This document shows positions 1 through 10,500 of a stretch of 64,000 bases of DNA, piece by piece. Source of the stretch: Pomphorhynchus laevis (Eukaryota; Acanthocephala; Palaeacanthocephala; Echinorhynchida; Pomphorhynchidae). Where the stretch lies: the NCBI GenBank assembly GCA_012934845.2, contig WNNJ02002384.1, positions 124,001 to 188,000 of the forward strand. The letters run 5' to 3'. Numbering within the stretch: the stretch's first letter is position 1; the number at the start of each line of letters is the position of its first letter. Below the pieces are notes generated by a model, which saw only the letters and a program-made list of their open reading frames with translations, ran no database searches and was not told where the DNA came from. The position numbers and the translations under genes are program-made.

Positions 1-1140
1 GACTAATAATTTAATTTTACAATTCGGTAGCTGTCGTATCATAAATAGAAGAAAAATATTTTGACGATGCTAGCGTAAAAATAAAGATAAAATAGATTTA
101 TTGATTCTGCTTTAAAATTTAAATTAAAAAATGAATCAACATAAGTTATTTTTAACTTTATGATTAATTTAAAAAAATAACAATATTATTCAGGATGCTA
201 AAACAAAGAATGCTTCTTTGTTTTGTTTTGCCAATATTTTTTACAAAAAATTGGCAATATTATTGACAGCAATAATAACATTCGAATGCCGAAAGGGAAG
301 ATTACATATAATATGCTAATTACATATCAATTAGCTTCTAATAAGCTCGTTATTTTATTATCGGCATCTAAAAACAACGGCAGCGGCTTGAAACAGTTAA
401 AAATTAAAAAAAATGTAAAAAGTGTAATATAACAAAATGTGTGTGATGGCCTTAATAGAAAAATATTATATTGATTGCTAGAAAAAGTGTGAAACTAAAG
501 GTAAATTTAAAATTCTTTTGAACGCCTTAAATTTTTCGTTGTGTAGGAAAACGTACACAAAGTGCAATAGTGACACAGCTGCCTGTGTCACTAGAGTGGA
601 AGTTTTACAAATTTGTGGAAAAAGTTAACATGGATAGACTTTGTTTAATGACATTGCAAGCAAGCATAAAAAAGTAGTCTACTGACTGAGTAGAAAGAGT
701 GCGGTCACATTTTCCATCGATTGACTTAATGCGTAATTATGTAGTTTTACAAAGTAAAACTACAAGATAACGTAGACTACGATCAAAAATACTACGTTTC
801 AGTAAGCATCAATAATATTAAGGAGGAAAAAAGGAGAAATTTCGAAAGCGGAAGATAATTGACATTAATTCCCACTAATTTATTATGCGCTTGTATATCT
901 GAATAGATAATGTCGAATAATTGCAGCATAATGTCGATTGCAGTATAATATATTATACTGCAATATATTATATTAATATATTATATTGTTATATTATAAC
1001 AACAATATTACAGTTCAAAAATCATAAATATAATTAATATTTTTAAATTGGACGACCAATAATGGGATATAACAAGCCGTTCATAGATCAAAGAACATTA
1101 TATATAATGAATTATATTCATTAATTATTTATAATTAACG
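1..1140. other. AT-rich non-coding DNA with perfect hairpins
   Basis: No coding signal was recognised. The stretch contains three clean inverted repeats: 570-591 (GTGACACAG / CTGTGTCAC, 4-base loop), 741-763 (GTAGTTTTAC / GTAAAACTAC, 3-base loop) and 938-963 (a perfect 26-base palindrome with 13-base arms). Short open frames here have low-complexity, lysine/asparagine-rich translations that look like chance. Confidence 0.6.
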
Positions 1141-1170
1141 AATATAATAATATTTATAATTAACGAATAT

Positions 1171-1206
1171 GTCCTGCCCTAGGACACCGGTGGGTGTCCC
1201 AGGGCA
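1171..1206. repeat. GC-rich hairpin (16-base arms)
   Basis: The arms CCTGCCCTAGGACACC and GGTGTCCCAGGGCAGG pair at 15 of 16 positions around a 4-base loop. The hairpin stands out by its base composition in AT-rich surroundings, and its right arm begins the 1,189-1,303 direct repeat. Confidence 0.7.
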
Positions 1207-1766
1207 GGTGTAACAACAACTTATATTATATATATTTGTACACTTTAAAGTGTCCCTGTAAAACAGCATTTCTTGTAAAAGGAATTTAGTGCCTGATGCA
1301 TGGTTAAACTGCAATACGCACTGCCATGCACAGAGCTTATGCTAAATTTTCTCTAATGATTCAGATTAAGAGTATTTCTGTTTTTCGAGCTTTAGACATT
1401 GTTTAAGCGTGTGTAAAAATGCCTATGAATGATTATTGAAGTCACGGTATTGATGAGCTCCGTAAGAGCGAAACGCGTATACCGTCGTTGAAGTTTGTCG
1501 TCACACATAGGATGAATGGGCATACGTAGCGACTTTGAATAATGCAAGAATAATTCGGTTCTATTTCTTAGTCTGATGAGGATATATAGAATGCTGCCTG
1601 GTGTTTTTGCCTCATCATGAGGAAAACATAGTGATTTATTTACGAGTGCACCATTGGGTGTCCCAGGGCAGGTATAACAACAACTTATATTTTATACATT
1701 TGTACACTTTAAAGTGTCCATGTAAAGCAGCATTTATATTAAAAGGAATTTAGTGCCTGATGCACT
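1189..1766 (+). repeat. Pair of ~115-bp direct repeats
   Basis: About 115 bases starting with GGGTGTCCCAGGGCAGG at 1,189 recur at 1,653 with few changes. Both copies go on to an AACAACAACTTATAT block and a CACTTTAAAGTGTCC palindrome, and end near GGAATTTAGTGCCTGATGCA (to about 1,303 and 1,763). The spacing is 464 bases. The DNA between them has no coding signal that I recognise. The pair may mark the ends of one element or two copies of a small repeat. Confidence 0.65.
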
Positions 1767-1775
1767 TAATGTGTG

Positions 1776-1813
1776 ATGAACTATCACACTAAACGTCGTG
1801 TGATAGTTCATCT
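1776..1813. repeat. Perfect 15-base-arm hairpin
   Basis: GATGAACTATCACAC and GTGTGATAGTTCATC pair perfectly around an 8-base loop. It lies just after the second 115-bp direct repeat. Confidence 0.75.
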
Positions 1814-2039
1814 TACTGACGATGACTGCCGGCTATCACATGACCGTCTAGGAGTGACGATAGTTTGCAGGCTGAAGAATATGCTCGAGTCAAAAACTCA
1901 CCCATATATATGAGTAAGTCATGAAAGTTATATATAGCCACATATTTCAGATTATTGATACAAAGAATCTTATTAGAGAACGCTGATATAGTAACCTCTT
2001 TTAATAGTAACATACAGCAAAATATTATTAAAAATCTAT

Positions 2040-2280
2040 TGATTAATAATTAACAGCCCCGCTGCTATGTTCAAGGGATGGGTGACTCAACATTCACATT
2101 GTAACTGTTGAACTGCAACAGTTACATTGCAGTTCATCCTGATGACCTCTAATCCTTATTTGAATTTATCGTCTGTCATTTATTTTAGTCAATTCATAAA
2201 AATTGACTATATTTTTTCTTTATTTATTTTTATTTTTATTAATATATCGTATAAAATAATCAGATGATTAAAATGTAGGT
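2040..2280 (+). repeat. U repeat copy 1
   Basis: Non-coding dispersed repeat. It carries the core GCCCCGCTGCTATG at 2,056-2,069, the shared block CCTGATGACCTCTAATCC and the tail with CAATTCATAAAAATTGAC. The middle of the core is replaced by different sequence holding a perfect 11-base-arm hairpin (2,100-2,126). It has no open frame of note. Confidence 0.6.
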
Positions 2281-2288
2281 CTGGGTCA

Positions 2289-2672
2289 GCAGCTGAGATC
2301 CACCCAGGCTGATTAGCAACGTCCTGCTGTATCAAGAATTGGAACAATACCTGTGAGGATAATATTGTGCCACAACCAGAAAAATATGCATTTTGTTAGA
2401 ATAAGATATATTAGAAAATCAAATTTTATTAGAAGAAATACATCATTAGCATGTATTTGGCCAGCATGTATTTGTTGGGTCGAGGAATAGCGGCCGAAAC
2501 CTGATGACGAAACCTCATGATGACCTTTAATTCTTATTCTGATACATAGTTTGTTATCTATTAGCTGAGAGATAGCTGAGACCCACCCAGGCTGATTAGC
2601 AGCTGAGACCCACCCAGGCTGATTAGCAACGTCCTGCTGTATTACCTATGAGGATTATATAATGCCGCAATA
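2289..2672 (+). repeat. V repeat (CACCCAGGCTGATTAGCAACG), three partial copies
   Basis: A block reading CTGAGAYCCACCCAGGCTGA followed by TTAGCAACGTCCTGCTGTAT occurs at 2,293-2,333 and 2,601-2,641, with a shorter copy immediately before the latter (from about 2,574). The two longer copies continue into similar sequence (ACCTRTGAGGAT). A U copy core (2,395-2,570) sits between them. The function is unknown. Confidence 0.6.
2395..2570 (+). repeat. U repeat copy 2
   Basis: Starts at TGTTAGAATAAGATATA, then ACATCATTAGCATGTATTTGG, then a diverged core with GGCC/GGCC arms and the block CCTGATGACG, ending near ACATAGTTTGTTATCTATTAG. It is a truncated member of the same dispersed family as the copy at 6,730. 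Confidence 0.6.
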
Positions 2673-3224
2673 AGAAGAATTTCAGCTCACAGATGCAATT
2701 AAATATAAATATAAAATTTTATATTTGTATTTCTTATCTGATCTATTAATATTATCGATCAGATTATCTGATATATTACTTAAGAGGTATATATTTGTAC
2801 TCCCGCGTAGGTCCCGGAGATAGTTTGATCAGTCAACATATTGAATCTAATCTATAAAATACGTAGACCAGATATCTGATCTGATTTTTTCTTTAGTCAA
2901 AGAATTCGTATTGGAATTCTTCAACGAATGTTAAAAAATGCCTTAATTCTTAAGACATTCTAATCCTTAAGGATTATAATCCATTCTTAATTCTAAATGT
3001 TTATAATCCTTATAATAGTCAATTGACTTTTATAATTTAAAATTATAATATTTCATTTATTATTATTTATTAATTAAATTTTATTACAATTGAAATTTCA
3101 ATTTTAAATTTTGACTTGATAAAACATAATAATAAAATAAATATAAATCATTTATATTAATAAATAATATTAAATAATTTATATTAATAATTTTATTAAT
3201 TTAAATTGCATTTTATTTATTAGT
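2673..3224. other. AT-rich, no gene seen; U-like 3' end
   Basis: Contains a U-like terminus (AAAATACGTAGAC followed by ATCTGATCTGATT at about 2,856-2,890) and a CCTTAAGGATTATAATCC block at about 2,960 that is also found near 58.7 kb. Nothing coding is recognised. Confidence 0.4.
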
Positions 3225-4040
3225 CAATAACGACTCTTAATTAATTAAAATTACGGGTCGAAGAATAGGGTCGAAATCTGATAACATAGCAGCTCCTCCT
3301 TATGATCTCTATTCCTTATTCGAATACATCATATATTATTTATTCGTTAATTCATAAAAAATGACTTTTATTTTAAATTTTAAATTTAATCGTTATTTGA
3401 ATATAAATTGTATAAAATCGTATATTATTTATTATTTATCTTTATTTTTATTTGTAAAGAAAAATACGTAGACTCAGTTTTGTATTAAAAGAAGATACTG
3501 TATAATCAAATTTTATCAGATGAAATACTTCATCAACATGAATTTGACCGCGCTGATTTGTTTGTTCTAGAAATAGTGGCGGAAACCTGATAACCCAGCA
3601 ATTCCTTCTAATGATCTCTCATTTTTATTCTTATACATGGTCTGTTATTTATTAGCAATTCATAAAAATTGATTTTTTTATTTTAACTTTATTAAAAAAT
3701 ATAAATTGTATAACATCGTATATAAAATACATATAAAATACGTAGACTCAGTTAGCTGAACAATAAAAGCAATTAATTTATAATAAACATTTACTTTTAT
3801 TTTAAAATTAATGCATCATTTATTATTTATTAGTCAACTCAAAACAATTGACTTTTATTTGAAATTTAAATTTTAAATCTTGACTTAATATAAATATAAA
3901 TTGTATAAAATCTTTTATAATTATTGATTTATAATTATTGATTATTATAATTATATAGTTTTTTATTACTTATCTTTATTTTATTAATATATACTATAAA
4001 ATACCTAGACTAATTTATCTGGTCTGATTATATACTATTT
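3225..4040 (+). repeat. Tandem run of three U repeat copies
   Basis: Copy 3 (about 3,225-3,485) and copy 4 (about 3,486-3,765) each have the GAAAYCTGATAAC core and end in AATACGTAGACTCAGTT. A third, 5'-truncated copy (about 3,780-4,040) keeps only the tail with CAATTGACTTTTATTTGAAA and ends in CCTAGACTAATTTATCTGG. The head-to-tail arrangement is unusual for a randomly dispersed repeat. Nothing coding was seen. Confidence 0.6.
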
Positions 4041-6130
4041 TTATATGAAGAAGTAACATTTTCATGAGTCTTTATCGTATAGCTGCTAAGTGGAGCAAAG
4101 TTCACTCGCTAAAGTAATTGTGAAAATATTCATGATTAGAAAGTCTTGGGTTCACTAAATTCTTAGAGAATGCTCATGTAAAATATTTTTGTGAATAAGG
4201 TGTGGGCGAATACTTAAATATACAGATGGTTATAGAGATCGCGAAAACTTCACATGTAAAAATAGGATTGGAGTAACTGCTATAGAGCATTTGCTGCATA
4301 ATAACTAAGACATATGTCAGATTAAATGATACAATTCTTTGCTGAATTATCGCATAGAGAATTGTTATTATACATTCCAATTTCCTTTACCTATCAATTG
4401 TTGTTTGTCCTCGCATAAACGTATTTTTGCGACACGAACTATCATCTACCATGAAAGTTCTTATATTGCTTTAATCTAAAAAACATTTAAGGAATTTTGA
4501 AGATTATACAGCTTTGATAAATCAATTAGTGATTTATAACATTTTCCAGCAAAATTGAGGCTACATAAAGCTTAAATCTATAACTTAGAAAACTTAGCCA
4601 TACATGCTTAAATAGTTACAAGACTACGGAAGAATTGTCTCATATATTGGATTATAAGTCAGAAAATCAAATATTTATTCGATGAAACGTCTGAAAAATA
4701 CATTTCTATCACTTTAACCTATTTAAACTATTAAATCAAAATTCAGATTGCTACATTAAAAATGTATTAATATAATGACAAGATAAAGTCAGGCAGGATA
4801 AATCACTAACTACATAATTGACATCGAAATATGAAGAATCATTTAGTTTAAATAAGAACAACTTATTTAATAAGACCAGCTAATTTATAATAGCTTTGTT
4901 AAAGAACAATCCAGTTCCTTCCGTTATCCTTGAATTGGTAAGATATTTTAATTACATCGCTTAAATATATTTCAATGATCACCAAGACAAAATAGTTCAA
5001 TTCATACAGGAATTATAAGATTTAAAAAGGGTTCTATAGCACAATATAAAATTAATTTGTTAAACGCATATTAAATTAAATTTACTAGTTTTGAATTTTC
5101 ATATTTTTTACAGTTATTCACGCCTTCTCTTGCGAGGACGGAGCCTTACCATCTAAGACAATGAAATAAGAAATATATTTGCTCAGACCTTAAGCGAAAT
5201 CCGCATGAAAACTAGAAGTAAAGCCAGTTTAAGTCCTGTCTGCCAAGATATACGCTTTTCAAATAATTGTACAAATCGGGATAACGAATCAAATCAGATA
5301 ACTGAGCAAGATTAGATAACTAAGATTGAATGTCGTCTACATTCAATGTCACTAATTCGCCGGTCGGTTTGAGTGGACATTTTTGGATGTCTTGAAATTT
5401 AAAGTGCATGCTCATTCCAACTGTCGACATAATTGTCTTTTAGATTTTCAGTATTACGAGATTAGAAAATTAACAAAATATTACTAAATAGTAGCTACTG
5501 TAGAACAAGCTGATTTTAATTCAATAATATTTTATTCTAATGGCGTTGGTTAAGAAGCACATTGAATACTTTAACCGATGGCAATTAAATTGAGTACAAA
5601 GAGAAATCTCATCTACAGTGATGTTATAAGAAATTTAAAAACTAAAATAGTATTTGCTCTCGCTCGTGCAGCGTCTGTCTGTTTGCGATCACCACGATCA
5701 ACATACAAGCGACTAATGCAATTTGTAAGCAAACAAGGCGAAACTTAAAAATTTTATCGTAACATTTAATTTGGTCCATTTGAGGGAACGCTAGTTAGTA
5801 AAAAATTTGAAAAATAAATTATTATTTAAAAATAATAAAATTTAGAATTAATAATTCTAAATTGCAAGTCGTTATAATTTAAAAAAAAATAAATTATATA
5901 TAACCAAATATCATAAAGCGATATTTGTGATAGATGAGTGTGAGTTACATCTTTAATATGCAAGCATAATTTGTTTACTAAAATTAGAATTGATAAATTT
6001 TGAAATTAAATAATCAAATTAAAGCTTTTCATTTCAACGATAATAATTAAATTGGGTAAAGCGAGTATATAAATTAGAATCACTTAATATAGCAATTAAA
6101 ATTTTTAAAATGAAATAAATAAACTTTTCT
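4041..6130. other. AT-rich DNA, nothing recognised
   Basis: No convincing open frame, RNA gene or repeat was found on either strand. The short open frames have compositionally biased translations without a known motif. Confidence 0.5.
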
Positions 6131-6134
6131 TTTA

Positions 6135-6723
6135 CCATCAAAGTTAAAATATAGCCCAATTATAGCTGACTTATTTTTAAAATTTATATAATATGAATTT
6201 GTTCATAACTGTGTAAAAGCTAAATCTAAACAATATAAATATATGAAATATATGTTTCGATACATCGATGATATATGTATTTAATTCTAATAATTTTTAT
6301 TCAATTAGTGAGCACATTTATCCAGAAAGCCTTATTCTTAACAAAACCAATATTGATGATAAAGAAGGTGTATATCTTCATATGAACATTAAATTAACAT
6401 CAATTAAAACTACTTCTAATTTATATCGTAAAGATGACATATTTAAATTTACAATAAACATATTTTTGCATGAGCATTCATGCATACCATATAATATAAA
6501 ATATAATACATTAAATAATGAAATTTTAAGAATTGCAACAATATGTAATGATATTGGCTTTCTTCAAAATCATTTAAATAATTTAATAGATACATATTTT
6601 AAACTAGGTTACTATAAAAATAACATCAAGCAGAAAATAGTAAAATATATAAATCAACACTTTACTATAAAGAATAAATTTAAACTCTTAAGTGGCAAAT
6701 TTTTATGGATGGATAATAAATAA
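6135..6723 (+). pseudogene. Z element: Penelope-related RT, C-terminal half
   Basis: A decayed RT segment. Around 6,155 the DNA reads PIIADLFLKF, the counterpart of the MG(S/T)xxxPxxAD region of Penelope-type RTs. At 6,253-6,275 it reads MFRYIDDIC, the catalytic aspartate pair. The following 151 codons (6,268-6,723) contain LYRKDDIFKF and a run with IARICND-like sequence typical of the C-terminus of an RT family common in cnidarian and other invertebrate genomes. Reading continues over more than one frame, so it is not functional. A U repeat begins a few bases after its stop codon. The family name is uncertain; a relation to Penelope-like elements is inferred from motif order. Confidence 0.65.
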
Positions 6724-6729
6724 TATACT

Positions 6730-7085
6730 TTGCATTAGAATAAGATACTAGATAGTTATTTCAGAGGAAATACATCATTAGCATGTATTTGGCCCCGCTG
6801 CTATGTTGGGTAGAGGAGTTAGGGGCCGAAACCTGATAGCATAGCAGTTCCTCCTGATGACCTCTAATTCTTATTCTGATACAACGTCTGTTATTTATTA
6901 GTCAATTTATAAAAATGACGTTTATTTTAAATTTGAATTTTTTATTTTAACTTGATTTAAATTATAGAAAATCTAAAAACAATTATTAATTTTATTATTT
7001 AATTATTTGATTTTGATTTAGCATTATTATGTTTTGTTTAGTTTATAATTATATTAAATACGTAGACTCAGTTAGCTGATTTTAT
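6730..7085 (+). repeat. U repeat copy 5 (best core)
   Basis: The most complete copy of the ~350-bp non-coding repeat. It runs from TTAGAATAAGATAC through ACATCATTAGCATGTATTTGG, then the core, then CCTGATGACCTCTAATTC, to the terminus AATACGTAGACTCAGTTAGC. In the core, GGCCCC (6,791-6,796) can pair with GGGGCC (6,822-6,827) and CTGCTATG (6,798-6,805) with CATAGCAG (6,840-6,847). The two helices interlock as a pseudoknot. There is no coding capacity, and I cannot name the family (SINE, MITE or other). Confidence 0.65.
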
Positions 7086-7128
7086 TTGGGCTGCATGTTG
7101 TTTCGAAGGCAATGATCAAGGGTAAATT

Positions 7129-9057
7129 GCGAAAGGTCTTACGTTTGGAATTTGTAGATCATCAATGAAATTTAGTGATGAAATATCGGTTACCGCAGAA
7201 CAAGAGTGACTTGGTCAAAAGGTAATAGAAAACTTAGAGGGACATCAAAATAAACAATTGTTAGTACACAAACTTACTGGTCTTAGACATCATATATATA
7301 GGACAAATGTGAATAGATCAATTCGTTTCAACATCTCCAGAGCTGAATTGAACGCTTTAAAAGATCTTCGTGAGAACGATTGAATAGTCGTGACTAAAAC
7401 TGATAAGGGGAATTGTGTAGTGTTGTTGGATAAATCTGGTTACAATGAAAAGATGTTGTCTATTTTGGGAGAAACATCTACATTTGAACCTTCTTTAAGA
7501 AATACGGCAAAAGCGTGGGCACGTGAATTGGTAACACTTCTTAAAAACTTCGCTTTAAAAGAATTGATCACGCGTGTAGAATATCTCCAAATGTTTCCAT
7601 CCGATCCTCTTGTACCTTACATGTTGTTTGCAATGATCTAATGCGAAAGGTCTTACGTTTGGAATTTGTAGATCATCAATGAAATTTAGTGATGAAATAT
7701 CGGTTACCGCAGAACAAGAGTGACTTGGTCAAAAGGTAATAGAAAACTTAGAGGGACATCAAAATAAACAATTGTTAGTACACAAACTTACTGGTCTTAG
7801 ACATCATATATATAGGACAAATGTGAATAGATCAATTCGTTTCAACATCTCCAGAGCTGAATTGAACGCTTTAAAAGATCTTCGTGAGAACGATGCTAGT
7901 CGAAAGCTGATAAGGGGAATTGTGTAGTGTTGTTGGATAAATCTGATTACAATGAAAAGATGTTGTCTATTTTGGGAGATACATCTACATTTGAACCTTC
8001 TTTAAGAAATACGGCAAAAGCGTGGGCACGTGAATTGGTAACACACTTCTTCGCTTTGATCACGCGTGTAGAATATCTCCAAATGTTTCCATCCGATCCT
8101 CTTGTACCTTACATGTATAGTTTGCCTAAAATCTATAAGCTAGACTGTCCCTTACGTTCTATCATGTCAATGAAATGTGCATTTAACTATGGTGTAGGAA
8201 AGTGCTTGTCAAATTTGCTAAAACTTATTGTGATGTCAATTCCTACGAAGGTGCTAAATACTACTGATTTTGTTAACAAATTGAGAGCACTAGACTTAAA
8301 TCAGATAACGTATGTAATTTTCACATTAGATGTGAAATCACTATTTACTAATGTCTCAGTAGATGATGCTGTCGACTTTGCTACATCAAAACTTGGATCC
8401 CCTAGGACAGATAGTGAGCATTTGGTTAAATGTAGGAGATTATTCCAGCTAGCATGTACAACGAACTTTTCCTTTGATAGCATTATATATAAACAACTTT
8501 TTGGTGTAGCTATGGGATCACCAATCGGCCCCGCCTTGGCTGACCTGTACATGCAAAAGTTAGAGGAAGAGGCTATAAGCCGTTGTAATATACGAACTAT
8601 CGCATTTTATCGTTTCTTTGATGATATATTTGTAATTTGTTCAGAAAGTCGTGATAAAACAGATGATTTCGCCAGAATTTTTAATTCATTGAGTCCTCGG
8701 ATAGAAGTGACAATTACCTGGCCCTCTAACGAGTTTTTACCATTCCTAGATTGCGAAGTTTTGAAAATTGATGTCTCCGTCACTAAAGATTACAGGAAAG
8801 CCACAGAAACTAGTTTGTATATTCCGTGGGACAGCAATCGTTCAGCATCAACAAAACTAGGTGTGTTTCGTGGCTTCTGTTTAAGAGTGTATCGAATTTG
8901 TAACAAAGAAGTTTACATAAACGCCGAATTAAGCAAGCTACTCGGAATATTTACATATCTTGTCTACCCAATAGATAGCTTACACAAAATCATTAACAAA
9001 ACAAAAGTAGCATTCACGCATTCATTTATTACATATATACTAAATGGTGATGCTTGA
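7129..9057 (+). pseudogene. P1: Penelope-like reverse transcriptase
   Basis: Penelope-type RT. The upstream signature DKGNCVVLLDKS is followed by YMYSLPKIYK, TLDVKSLFTNVSVDDAV, GVAMGSPIGPALADLYM, FYRFFDDIFVIC (FDDI where YVDD is usual) and FLPFLDCEVLK. The longest uninterrupted frame is 7,927-9,057 (376 codons). The 5' part is a tandem duplication: 7,129-7,642 is repeated from 7,643 with a period of 514 bases and only small differences, so the N-terminal RT region is present twice. No GIY-YIG endonuclease follows the RT; the frame ends ...TYILNGDA. Its last codons merge with a tandem repeat array. It is either an endonuclease-less relative or a 3'-truncated copy. Confidence 0.85.
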
Positions 9058-10296
9058 TACACTGGACTTTAATTCACGACTTTCAGTCACCATGTCACTT
9101 CTAGACGACCAATGAGTACACGGCAACACTCTTCAGTAGCATGAAGTACTCACTGGTCGTTTCGGTAACCTGTATGACATTGTGAATAAAAGCGTTTCCA
9201 AGACTTTGCTTAATTGTCTGAGGCTTACGCTCTTTATCAGATCGAATGGCTGTGTGGACCAACCTTAAACACTAGGCAGAGGTTGTTGCTGAATTGTCGC
9301 TGCACTCGTTGGATCCTTAATGGATACGCCATGTATAATAGTAGTGCACGGATGTGCTGAGTAAACAATAGTCCAGGATTTCTTACGAAATACGGCATTT
9401 ATACTAAATGGTGTTGCTTGATAGACTGGACTTCGATTCACGACTTTCAGTCACCATGTCACTTCTAGACGACCACTTCAGCATCGAAATGATGAGTACC
9501 CGGCAACACTCATCAGTAGAATGAGGTACACACTGGTCGTTTCGGTTGCCTGTGTGACATTGTGAATAAAGGCGTTTCCGACACTGCTTAATTGTCTGAG
9601 GCTTTCGCTCTTAACCAGATCGAATTGCTGTGCGGACCATCCTTAAACACTAGGCAGAGGTTGTTGCTGAATTGTCGCTGCACTCGTTGGATCCTAAATG
9701 GATACGGCAGGTATAATAGTAGTGCACGGATGTGCTGAGTAGACAACGGTCCAGGATTTCTTACGAAATTCGGCATTTATACTAAATGGTGTTGCTTTAT
9801 AGACTGGACTTCGATTTACGACTTTCAATCACCATGTCACTTCTAGACGACCACTTCAGCATCGAAATGATGAGTACCCGGCAACACTCATCAGTAGAAT
9901 GAGGTACACACTGGTCGTTTCGGTTGCCTGTGTGACATTGTGAATATAGGCGTTTCCGACACTTTGCTTAATTGTCTGAGGCTTACGCTCTTAACCAGAT
10001 CGAATTGCTGTGCGGACAATCCTTAAACACTAGGCAGAGGTTGTTGCTGAATTGTCGCTGCACTCGTTGGATCCTAAATGGATGCGGCAGGTATAATAGT
10101 AGTGCACGGATGTGCTGAGTAAACAACGGTCCAGGATTTCTTACGAAATACGGCATTTATACTAAATGGTGTTGCTTGATAGACTGGACTTCGATTCACA
10201 ACTTTCAGTCACCATGTCACTTCTAGACGACCAATGAGTACCCGGCAACACTCTTCAGTAGAATGAAGTACTCACTGGCCGTTTCGGTTGCCTGTG
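9041..10296 (+). repeat. Tandem repeat array (364-380 bp units) at the end of P1
   Basis: Units start at 9,041, 9,405, 9,783 and 10,163 (periods 364, 378 and 380; the last is partial). Each begins TAAATGGTGWTGCTT, which in the first unit is also the end of the RT frame. Each contains a long inverted repeat whose outer arms are ACGACCA / TGGTCGT. Units 1 and 4 lack a 15-base stretch inside the hairpin that units 2 and 3 have. The array replaces what would be the downstream terminus of the Penelope-like element. Confidence 0.85.
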
Positions 10297-10500
10297 TAAA
10301 ATTATGTCATCTTTACGATATTCATATTCTATAAAGCTTAAAAACAAGTCAGCTATAATTGGGCTACTATTACCTCGTATTGGAACACCTTTAGTGTTAA
10401 AAATTACATATTTTACTATTTTATGTTTGATTATATTTCCTCTGTTGAAATTTGATTATATAGTATCTTATTTTAGATACTAGATACCATAACCGTTTGA
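10297..10500 (-). pseudogene. Z element fragment
   Basis: On the minus strand the DNA reads GVPIRGNSSPIIADLFLSF followed by IEYEYRKDD, the same RT block as at 6.15 kb and 31.8 kb. Relative to the 6.1-kb copy it jumps from the ADLF motif straight to the RKDD region, so the catalytic RYIDD part is missing. Its outer part also matches the AATAAGATACTATATAATC block seen at the start of U repeats. Confidence 0.6.

Noticed and set aside
223-432. 69-codon plus-strand frame
   Set aside because: Lysine/asparagine-rich, no motif, in AT-rich DNA; expected by chance.
1571-1620. CTGATGAGG ... CCTCATCA as a hammerhead
   Set aside because: A stem is possible but no GAAA follows at the right place.
2496-2530. 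CCTGATGACGAAACC as a hammerhead core
   Set aside because: There is no room for helix II between CTGATGA and GAAAC; it is a diverged U core.
8301-8552. 83-codon minus-strand frame within P1
   Set aside because: Antisense of the Penelope-type RT core; no independent motif.
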